Shown: one piece after another, positions 34,621 through 40,352 of the stretch
How the letters are laid out: each line of letters opens with the position of its first letter
Numbering within the stretch: position 1 is the stretch's first letter
DNA from: Verrucomicrobiales bacterium
Lineage (GTDB): Bacteria; Verrucomicrobiota; Verrucomicrobiia; Limisphaerales; Palsa-1400
DNA: 40,352 nucleotides
Direction of reading: 5' to 3'
Assembly: GCA_003140095.1 (NCBI GenBank)
Contig: PLIU01000282.1
Span: 1 to 40,352 of the forward strand
Notes under the pieces: model-generated
Told to the model about the DNA's origin: nothing
The model's database searches: none
The model's input: only the letters and a program-made list of their open reading frames with translations
Position numbers and translations under genes: made by a program

Positions 34621-36109
34621 AGGCGAGTCTCCTTTCCAGCCGGCTGGCAAAAATGGACGCCGGATAGCTCAAGGCAAAGTAGATCCCGGCCGTCATCAAA
34701 CCCAAACCGATGTAGTCATAGGTCGAGGTCGCCAATTCGCCGTAAACCTTGGTCAGTTCGACCAAGGTGATGACCGACACAATGGAGGAATCCTTGAACA
34801 TGGCAATGAAGTCGTTGGTGACGGGCGGGATGACGAATCGCAGGGCCTGCGGCAAGACAATCCGGCGCAAAATCTGCGCTTGAGTCATCCCCAGGGCCTG
34901 CGCGGCTTCGGTCTGCCCTTTGGGAATGGACTGGATGCCGGCGCGGTAGTTTTCGGCCTCGTTGGCGGCGTAGTTCAGCCCCAATCCCAGGATGCCGGCC
35001 AGGAAGGCGTTCAGGCGCAAGCCGATTTGCGGGAGGCCATAGTAAATCATAAAAAGCTGGATCAGCAACGGCGTGCCGCGCACCACCTCCACGTAAGCCT
35101 GGGCCAGCCAGCGCATCAGGGGCGGCCCATAAAGCCGGGCCAGCACCACCACCAAGCCGGTCACCACGGCCACGGCCATGCCCAGGACGGACAGCGCGAC
35201 CGTGGTCAATGCCCCGCGCAACAAGAGCGGCAGGTACTTCGGCCATTCGCGCAGGGTCGAGATGGATTTTCTTTGCACGACGGCTTCAGGCTGATAAGCC
35301 GCCAGCGCCGCCTGCCGATCGTCCCACAAACCGTGCCGCCGGTAAATCCGTTCCAGCGTTCCGTCCCGGATGAATTGCTCCAGCGCCTGGTTGATTGCGG
35401 CCAGCAAGCTGAGGTCTTCCTTCCGCACGGCCACGCCGTAGTAACCGGGTGAGAACGGTTCGCCGGAGAATTTGAGCGCCGGGTCGGGCTTGGCGTAATA
35501 CAGCGCGATCGGCAGGTCCAATACCACCACGTCAATGCGCCGCGCTTTGAGGTCAAGCAGACTTTCCACGTTGCCGGGATAGCTCTTCACATCGACCGCG
35601 CCCAGTCGTTGCAACAGGCGCTGGGCGGCGGAGGACGCCAGCACGCCCACGGTCTTGCCTTTGAGACCGTCGAGATCGGACGGTCCCATGGTGTCCGTCC
35701 GCGTGACGATCTGCTGGGCATACACATAATACGGGCGCGACATGGCGGCGTGTTGCCGGTTGTCGGCGGTGATTTCCAGACCGTTGAGGATGATGTCGAA
35801 GTTGCCGCGATCCAGCGCTGGCAGAAGCTGGTCCCATTGGTTTTGCACCATTTTAGCTTTGACCCCGATTCTGGCCGCCAGCGCGTTGGCCAGGTCGAAC
35901 TCAAAGCCCGCCATTTGTTCGGGTTTTTGCGGATCGGGATAGACGTAAGGCGCGCCCCCTTCGGCATCGGCGCCCCAGAGCAATTCGCCGCGCGCTTGGA
36001 TGGTTTGCAGGTGATCGGCGCAAAAACCGGGCGGCGGCCTGCTTGCAAGCAAGAGAACAAAAACCAAAAAACTAAAACTGCCGCGCGACAAACGCCATGC
36101 GTTGCTCAT
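34607..36109 (-). CDS. Fused amino-acid substrate-binding protein and ABC permease
   Basis: 500 residues. A signal peptide (FLVFVLLLASRPPPGFCA) is followed by a family-3 solute-binding domain (about 38-270). Landmarks there are GELLWGADAEGGAPYVYPDP, AGFEFDLANALAARIGVKAK, FDIILNGLEITADNRQ and SPGYYGVAVRKED. The permease domain (about 290-500) begins KYLPLLLRGALTTVALSVLGMAVAVV and contains the EAA loop TEAAQALGMTQAQILRRIVLPQALRFVIPP, which docks the ATPase. Fusing receptor and channel is a known variant, and guarantees a 1:1 ratio and a tethered receptor. It works with the overlapping ATPase gene. The start ATG is at 36107-36109. Confidence 0.93.
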   Translation of the reverse strand: MSNAWRLSRGSFSFLVFVLLLASRPPPGFCADHLQTIQARGELLWGADAEGGAPYVYPDPQKPEQMAGFEFDLANALAARIGVKAKMVQNQWDQLLPALDRGNFDIILNGLEITADNRQHAAMSRPYYVYAQQIVTRTDTMGPSDLDGLKGKTVGVLASSAAQRLLQRLGAVDVKSYPGNVESLLDLKARRIDVVVLDLPIALYYAKPDPALKFSGEPFSPGYYGVAVRKEDLSLLAAINQALEQFIRDGTLERIYRRHGLWDDRQAALAAYQPEAVVQRKSISTLREWPKYLPLLLRGALTTVALSVLGMAVAVVTGLVVVLARLYGPPLMRWLAQAYVEVVRGTPLLIQLFMIYYGLPQIGLRLNAFLAGILGLGLNYAANEAENYRAGIQSIPKGQTEAAQALGMTQAQILRRIVLPQALRFVIPPVTNDFIAMFKDSSIVSVITLVELTKVYGELATSTYDYIGLGLMTAGIYFALSYPASIFASRLERRLAYDRR

Positions 36110-36540
36110 CGATCAGACAGCGGCGCCAGATTCGCATCGAACCGGTCCGCCCGACGAAGTGAAGATGCAGTAATTTTGGGCGCCGTCAAATGATTTTTCA
36201 GTCAAAAGGAAAAACCCCACCGTAATGCCGTGTATAAACAGTTCCTTTGAACTGCTGTTTGAACAAATGGAGCCGAGTCGATCGCTTACGACTTCCAGTC
36301 AAGGCCTGTCAGCCACAACCGAGGTTAGGGCTCCTTAATGACTTATTTACGGTTCAAGGACTTTGTTTTTAATCACGAGCATGGCAGGGTAAATTTTCAA
36401 CCCCTTTTCCAAAGAACAGCCGCGCGCATTACCGCACGATCCTCACGTATCACCATGCCTCCTGGGCGTTCGTGTTGCAAGCAAAATCTCACGCAAAATG
36501 GGTGGACATCGGCGGCGCAAGTGGATCATGATGGGCGGCA
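36110..36540. other. Intergenic region with one hairpin
   Basis: No convincing gene; a 68-codon frame at 36338 has no family features. AACAGTTC-CTTT-GAACTG(C)TGTT forms a stem with one bulge at 36237-36259, without a T-tract. It may be a regulatory site for the divergent transporter or isomerase genes. Confidence 0.45.
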
Positions 36541-37431
36541 GTGAAAACACCATTTATTCTTGACTCGCCCCGGAGAAGGGTTTGGTTCGCCGGCGCCGCG
36601 CTGCTGGCGGGCGCGGGCCTGCTGGCCGGTTGCGCCCTTTTTCAGCCGCATGTTTTTAACACGGTGGCCGGCCTCCAACTTTACAGCGTCCGCGAGCAAA
36701 TGGCCAAGGACATGCCAGGCACCTTGGCTGAAGTGCATGCCTGGGGGATCAAATATGTCGAATTGGCTGGCACCTACGGTCTGTCGCCCCAAGAATTCAA
36801 AGCCCAATTGGCCGAACACGACCTGGACGCGGTCAGTGGACATTTTTCCTTCAAGGAATGGAGCGAGGACCCTGAATCAGCATTGTTCCAGGCGCGGGAC
36901 CTGGGTTTGGTGGATGTCGGCTGCGCCTGGATTGATCACGAAGGCGCGTTCGATGAAGCGGCGTGCCGCCATGCCATCGAGGTGTTCAACCGCGTGGGGG
37001 AAGTGGCGGCTCTGCATCACATGACCTTCTTTTATCACACTCATGGCTACGAATTTCAGCCTTACGGCGATGGCACGCTCTTCGACCTTCTGATGCGCGA
37101 AACCAACCCCGCCAACGTGAAATTCGAGATGGACGTTTTCTGGGTTGTCCATGCCGGCCAGGACCCGGTCAAGTTGCTCAAGAAATATCCCGGCCGCTGG
37201 AAATTGATGCACCTCAAGGACATGCGCAAGGGCACACCGACGGGCCTTCTGACCGGAGAATCCGATGTCACCAACTGCGTGCCGCTTGGCACCGGGATGA
37301 TAGATTGGCCCCCCATTTTGCGCGCGGCCCAGAAGGCGGGCGTGCAATGGTATTTTATCGAAGATGAGTCACCCCTCTCCGAGGACCAGATTCCCCAAAG
37401 CCTTGTCTATCTGCGGGATTTGAAAAGATAG
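36541..37431 (+). CDS. Lipoprotein of the sugar phosphate isomerase/epimerase (xylose-isomerase-like TIM barrel) family
   Basis: 296 residues from GTG 36541. An N-terminal hydrophobic stretch ends in a strong lipobox, LLAGC, so the enzyme is probably lipid-anchored outside the cytoplasmic membrane, unusual for this mostly cytoplasmic fold. The barrel starts at VAGLQLYSVREQMAKDMPGTLAEV. Candidate metal ligands lie in FFYHTHGYEFQP, VKFEMDVFWVVHAG, KLMHLKDM and WYFIEDES. Family members isomerise or epimerise sugars, inosose or keto-inositols; many Verrucomicrobiota and Planctomycetota encode exported versions. GTG was chosen because no ATG precedes the signal in frame. Downstream is the flagellar cluster, with no obvious functional link. 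Confidence 0.85.
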   Translation: MKTPFILDSPRRRVWFAGAALLAGAGLLAGCALFQPHVFNTVAGLQLYSVREQMAKDMPGTLAEVHAWGIKYVELAGTYGLSPQEFKAQLAEHDLDAVSGHFSFKEWSEDPESALFQARDLGLVDVGCAWIDHEGAFDEAACRHAIEVFNRVGEVAALHHMTFFYHTHGYEFQPYGDGTLFDLLMRETNPANVKFEMDVFWVVHAGQDPVKLLKKYPGRWKLMHLKDMRKGTPTGLLTGESDVTNCVPLGTGMIDWPPILRAAQKAGVQWYFIEDESPLSEDQIPQSLVYLRDLKR

Positions 37432-37454
37432 GCTCCCTCAGAGGGCCTCAGCGC

Positions 37455-37482
37455 TAAAGTCTCCAGGCCATCCTGCCGATGT
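37455..37482 (+). promoter_or_regulatory. Sigma-28 (FliA) promoter candidate before the flagellar lipoprotein
   Basis: TAAAGTCT, 12 bases, GCCGATGT: close to the consensus TAAAGTTT-N11-GCCGATAA but one base longer and with three substitutions. It ends 16 bases before the ATG at 37499. The same DNA contains a 9-bp inverted repeat TAAAGTCTC (37455-37463) / GAGACTTTA (37490-37498) that abuts the start codon and may hide it. Confidence 0.6.
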
Positions 37483-37498
37483 TCTATCAGAGACTTTA

Positions 37499-38194
37499 AT
37501 GAAAGCGCTACTTGATCTTTGGAGAGCAAGCCGGCCCGAACTAGCTCGGCTCTGGCCGTGCTTGGGCGTCGTGGGACTGTTTTGTGCCTGCGATACACCC
37601 GCCATCAAGTTGTCCAAGCAAGCTCACTACAAGCCCAGCAACATCTATTGCATGAGCCCCGCCCTGGACCCGGAATTCAGACGCGTGGCGATCCTGCCCA
37701 TGACCACGCTCCAGCCGACGGAGGCTTTTCAGGCGGGTGTTGATTCGCTGCAACCGCTCCTGCACGCCGAGTTGGAAAAGGCCAAACGCTTTGAAATGAT
37801 TGTAGTCACGCCCGAACAACTGCAGAACTGGACCGGCCAGCGCGTCTGGCGGGCCGACGAGCAATTGCCGCCCGACTTTTTCGATCGTCTGCGCGAGGAA
37901 ACCGGTTGCCAGGGTGTTTTGTTTGATCAGTTGACTCGCTACCAGCCCTATCAGCCGGTGGCGGTGGGCTGGAAGCTCACGCTGGTTAGCAACAAGGAAC
38001 ATCAAATCTACTGGGCCGCCGACGAGGTCTTCGACGCCGGCGATGACGGGGTGGCCAACGCCGCCCGCAGCTACGAATCCGGCCACGTCATCACCCAGTC
38101 GCCCATTCCCGACCCCAATGCCATCCTCAGTTCCCCCAGTCGATTCGGCCAATTCACGCTGCATGAGTTGCTGACGACGATGCCCCAAAGGTAG
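37499..38194 (+). CDS. Exported protein in the flagellar cluster, CsgG/FlgT-like fold possible
   Basis: 231 residues, family not firmly recognised. The N-terminus has a hydrophobic segment (LWPCLGVVGLFCAC) whose last Cys could be lipidated, with Asp at +2. The body begins PEFRRVAILPMTTLQPTEAFQAGVDSLQPLLHAEL, the pattern of CsgG/FlgT/TolB-N-like proteins that start with a strand ending 'LP' and a helix. Next come KRFEMIVVTPEQLQNWTG and GCQGVLFDQLTRYQPYQPVAVGWKLTLV. A periplasmic or outer-membrane assembly role for the flagellum is plausible. That is supported by a sigma-28-like promoter upstream and the FlgM, FliS and FlgN-like genes downstream. About 90 bases with another sigma-28 promoter separate it from the next gene. 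Confidence 0.7.
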   Translation: MKALLDLWRASRPELARLWPCLGVVGLFCACDTPAIKLSKQAHYKPSNIYCMSPALDPEFRRVAILPMTTLQPTEAFQAGVDSLQPLLHAELEKAKRFEMIVVTPEQLQNWTGQRVWRADEQLPPDFFDRLREETGCQGVLFDQLTRYQPYQPVAVGWKLTLVSNKEHQIYWAADEVFDAGDDGVANAARSYESGHVITQSPIPDPNAILSSPSRFGQFTLHELLTTMPQR

Positions 38195-38208
38195 CAGCAC
38201 GCGCCGCC

Positions 38209-38235
38209 TAAAGTTTTTGCCACGCGAGCCGATAA
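38209..38235 (+). promoter_or_regulatory. Textbook sigma-28 (FliA) promoter before flgM-like gene
   Basis: TAAAGTTT at 38209-38216, exactly 11 bases, then GCCGATAA at 38228-38235. Every position of the classical E. coli FliA consensus matches. It lies 48 bases upstream of the ATG at 38283, giving a leader of roughly 40 bases, and heads flgM-like, fliS and flgN-like genes. Confidence 0.85.
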
Positions 38236-38282
38236 ATCGAATGGCAGTCGATGTGGTTACGAGTTGAGCAGCTGCTAATGCT

Positions 38283-38552
38283 ATGGAAATCAATGCAAAT
38301 CTGAGCACAACCGGCGTTAACGGGACGGCGACACCGTCACGTGCGACGCCCGAACCTACAATGCTTTCGGATCGTGTATCTTTGACAAATTCGTCGGCCC
38401 TGGATCAAGCCCTGGGCAGTTCACCCGCCAGCCGTCCCGATATGGTAGAGCGTGCCAAAGCTCTGATCGCGGACCCCAGCTATCCCTCATCGGACACGCT
38501 TTCGGCGGTGGCGAAGCATTTGGCCTCCGCGCTGACATCCGACAACCAATGA
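38283..38552 (+). CDS. flgM: FlgM-like anti-sigma-28 factor
   Basis: 89 residues. The first 45 are disordered-looking (Ser/Thr/Ala/Pro-rich), as in FlgM. The C-terminal RPDMVERAKALIADPSYPSSDTLSAVAKHLASAL fits the helical FlgM segment that binds sigma-28 and normally reads R-x2-V-x2-ak-I-x2-G-x-Y...iA. FlgM holds FliA inactive until the hook is finished and is then exported. Its placement directly after a perfect sigma-28 promoter, which would make a feedback loop, and before fliS supports the call. The match is short, so a related FlgM-like domain protein remains possible. The stop is 23 bases before fliS. Confidence 0.7.
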   Translation: MEINANLSTTGVNGTATPSRATPEPTMLSDRVSLTNSSALDQALGSSPASRPDMVERAKALIADPSYPSSDTLSAVAKHLASALTSDNQ

Positions 38553-38574
38553 CCTACCTTGACCCGCACCTCCT

Positions 38575-39012
38575 ATGACGTCCCGCAATAAGCCTTGGGA
38601 TTCTTACCGCAAAGTGGCCACCCAAACGGCCACGCCCGGACAATTGGTGCTCATGCTTTATGATGGCGCCCTGAAATTCCTGGAAAAGGCCCTGACCGGT
38701 TTCGACTACCAGGACCCCCTGCTTTTCAACCAGACCATCAACAATAATATTATCCGCGCCCAGGCCATCATCCACGAGATGAACGCCTCCCTGAACATGG
38801 AAGCGGGCGGGGAGGTCGCCTCCAACTTCCGCCGCCTTTACAACTATTTCTACCGCCGCCTGACCCAAGCCAATCGCACCAAGCAAAAAGCGCCCGTCCA
38901 GGAAGTCATTTCCCGTGTGCGCGAGCTGCGCGACAGTTGGGCCGAAATGCTGCGCCGCGGGGCCGAAGCCCGTCAAACCGACGACTCCTCCCTGACAGAG
39001 GTCGCCGCCTGA
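38575..39012 (+). CDS. fliS: Flagellar export chaperone FliS
   Basis: 145 residues. The N-terminal hallmark YRKVATQTATPGQLVLMLYDGALKFLEKAL is the FliS signature. The remaining helices (LLFNQTINNNIIRAQAIIHEMNASLNMEAGGEVASNFRRLYNYFYRRL; EVISRVRELRDSWAEML) complete the five-helix bundle. FliS binds the C-terminus of flagellin in the cytoplasm, prevents early polymerisation and delivers it to FlhA. The flagellin and FliD genes are not in view. It sits between the FlgM-like gene and a FlgN/FliT-like gene, 2 bases before the latter. The acidic Ser-rich tail is a little longer than usual. Confidence 0.95.
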   Translation: MTSRNKPWDSYRKVATQTATPGQLVLMLYDGALKFLEKALTGFDYQDPLLFNQTINNNIIRAQAIIHEMNASLNMEAGGEVASNFRRLYNYFYRRLTQANRTKQKAPVQEVISRVRELRDSWAEMLRRGAEARQTDDSSLTEVAA

Positions 39013-39014
39013 TT

Positions 39015-39392
39015 ATGGAGCATCGCCAGCGCATTGCCGCCATCCTCAAGCAGTGGCTGGAAATGACCCACGCCGAATCCCAGGCCATCCAATCCGGCGA
39101 TTGGGCCGCGTTGCGAAACATCCAGTCCAGCAAGTCCAAATTGAGGCTGGCCTTGAGCCAGGGCGTCGAACAATGGCGGGCGGAGAATCCGGCTCAAGCC
39201 GCCGCGAACCCCTTCCGCGCCGAACTCGCCCAACTTCTCGCCTTGGAAACGCAAAACGGCAACCTTTTGGTCGCGCGCAAACACCGCGCACAGCAGAAGA
39301 AAAAATTGCTGGAGCAGGCCCTGTTCAATTTGCGCCGCGTCCGCTCCTCCTACACCAAAGCCCCGCGGCAGGTCCTCAGTTCTTACTCTTGA
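39015..39392 (+). CDS. FlgN/FliT-like flagellar chaperone
   Basis: 125 residues from ATG 39015; a longer frame from 38937 would overlap fliS. It is entirely helical with heptad-like pattern (IAAILKQWLEMTHAESQAIQSGDWAALRNIQSSKSKLRLALSQG) and a basic second half (VARKHRAQQKKKLLEQALFNLRRVRSSY), typical of FlgN or FliT. Those chaperones escort hook-associated proteins or the cap. The call rests on shape and position after fliS more than on sequence. It is the last gene of the cluster. Immediately after its stop the opposite strand carries a WD40 fragment, so the 3' end of the cluster has been disturbed. Confidence 0.7.
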   Translation: MEHRQRIAAILKQWLEMTHAESQAIQSGDWAALRNIQSSKSKLRLALSQGVEQWRAENPAQAAANPFRAELAQLLALETQNGNLLVARKHRAQQKKKLLEQALFNLRRVRSSYTKAPRQVLSSYS

Positions 39393-39857
39393 GTCCGCCC
39401 AGAGCGCCTGCTTGGCCTGGCGCCCGTTGGAGGCGGTCAGTAAAAGCCGTCCATCCGAACTCCATGCGTCCAAAACCATACCCGGGCCACCGCCGTCCAT
39501 TCCATGCAGCTCGCGCCCTGTCTCGGCGTCGAAGATTCGTCCCGCAGTGAACGGCACCGGCTTGCCCTGGGCGGGTGGCCAAGTCATGGGAAAACTTCCG
39601 TTCAAGCGCTGGGATGGAGGCAATATCATGGCGTCCTTGTCATCCGAGGCGGTGGCCACGAATCGGCCATCGGGACTGAAAGCTCCTCTTTCAATGTCGC
39701 CCAGGATTTCATCACGCACACGGCTCTTACCCAGGTCGGCGTGGCCTTTTAATTCACTGACAAGGAGACTGATGGCCGCGTCCCACACCCGCGCGGTGTG
39801 ATCGGATGCGGTCACGGTCAGAACGCGGCGGCCATCATGTCCAGGAAATTCCATCAT
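39393..39857 (-). pseudogene. WD40-repeat protein fragment
   Basis: On the minus strand, three to four WD40-type stretches are readable: GRRVLTVTASDHTARVWDAA, GAFSPDGRFVATASDDKD, IFDAETGREL and AWSSDGRLLLTASNGRQAKQALW. The open frame continues to 38973 only as antisense of the chaperone genes, so homology ends near 39393. It has neither a proper start nor an end, and is a decayed internal piece of a much larger WD40 protein. Insertion or rearrangement placed it right after the flagellar cluster. Confidence 0.7.
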
Positions 39858-40147
39858 CTCGATCCGCGAGTGCGTGGTCTATCTCGTTTCGCCTGCGTAA
39901 AATTGCCTCATTTGCCTCGCACCAAACCAATGCGGGATTGAAATAATCCGCCGGGAAGGGTACTTCTAACTTTTGCATCCCCTCCAAAACGTGGTAAAAT
40001 GCATCGTGTGCGGCGCTCACGCGCCTGTTCTTTGAAAATTTGCAGTCGGGAATCCGGCCTCGCCTTGGCTGGGGGATGGACAAGGATGATGTATGAATTA
40101 TGAAGGAAGAAGCGCCGAGGACACTCCACGGCGTCATTCTCAAAACG
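39858..40147. other. Stretch without a recognised gene
   Basis: A minus-strand frame reads HDAFYHVLEGMQKLEVPFPADYFNPALVWCEANEAILRRRNEI, which looks protein-like but has no family I recognise and no good start. It may be another gene scrap joined to spacer DNA. Confidence 0.35.
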
Positions 40148-40352
40148 GGTCAAACCCCGGTAAAATCCAGTCAAACCCGATCAAGGTGAATCAAACCAAA
40201 TCAAACCTGCGCGGGTTGAGCTGGGTTGAGAGTCCAACGGGGGCAAAGACGTAGAAAGCGCACAAGATGTTCTGTTTGTGCGACTTTTGCGCCTTTTCCG
40301 ATGGCTTTGCGAGAATCAAGCCGTTTAAGGTGAATCAAGCCGAATCAAACCA
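40148..40352. repeat. Decamer repeat arrays, inverted relative to the left edge
   Basis: On the minus strand the same 10-bp units appear at 40148-40207 (TTTGATTTGG, TTTGATTCAC, CTTGATCGGG, TTTGACTGGA, TTTTACCGGG) and 40313-40352 (TTTGATTCGG, CTTGATTCAC), running off the window. The first cluster starts with CGCGCAGG exactly as the cluster at 1272 does. It has one fewer TTTGATTTGG unit before the shared TTTGATTCAC-CTTGAT. 40208-40312 holds no gene. Confidence 0.85.

Noticed and set aside
36338-36544. 68-codon frame before the isomerase gene
   Set aside because: No family features and no ribosome site; more likely leader DNA.

Overview
This window looks like a chromosomal segment of a Verrucomicrobiota bacterium, probably Pedosphaeraceae/Limisphaerales. 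That is an inference from style: a PEP-CTERM exosortase substrate beside an 'NAVGYINV'-type secreted protein, GloVer repeats, RHS fragments, an H-X9-DG protein, WD40 and HEAT debris, weak Shine-Dalgarno sites and many short dispersed repeats. No rRNA, tRNA or CRISPR array was seen.

Layout. 1-722: 5' part of ilvD, running off the left edge. 800-1330: non-coding arrays of a 10-bp unit (TTTGATTNGG), which recur inverted at the right edge. 1600-6250: an accessory region with a GNAT acetyltransferase, a HigB/HigA-like toxin-antitoxin pair, a broken HEAT gene, a small exported protein between 30-bp direct repeats, a cupin, a tiny WYL-like protein and a 347-bp inverted-repeat element. 6536-9241: a DPE2-like 4-alpha-glucanotransferase. 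9700-13960: two truncated RHS genes with different C-terminal tips, each overlapping a small downstream gene in the immunity position, and bordered by GGGGTC-type repeats. 14220-20837: a 2205-residue secreted sedolisin carrying two blocks of seven GloVer repeats. 21073-27213: YciI-like protein, serine hydrolase, zinc alcohol dehydrogenase, two exported proteins and a TPR-sulfotransferase. 27943-33835: type IV pilus motor operon pilB-pilT-pilB-pilC. 33868-36109: polar amino-acid ABC transporter with a fused binding protein and permease. 36541-39392: isomerase-like lipoprotein, then a late flagellar cluster (lipoprotein, FlgM-like, FliS, FlgN/FliT-like) with a textbook sigma-28 promoter. 39393-40352: WD40 debris and the decamer repeats again.

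How the parts work together. The pil genes supply extension ATPases, a retraction ATPase and the platform protein, but no pilin is in view. The flagellar cluster carries secretion chaperones and an anti-sigma-28 candidate, and its promoters fit sigma-28 control. The RHS region looks like a toxin-tip/immunity cassette store rather than a complete delivery system. The strongest unexplained signals are the 10-bp-phased decamer arrays, the 347-bp structured element, and mobile repeats that now supply the ends of coding sequences.
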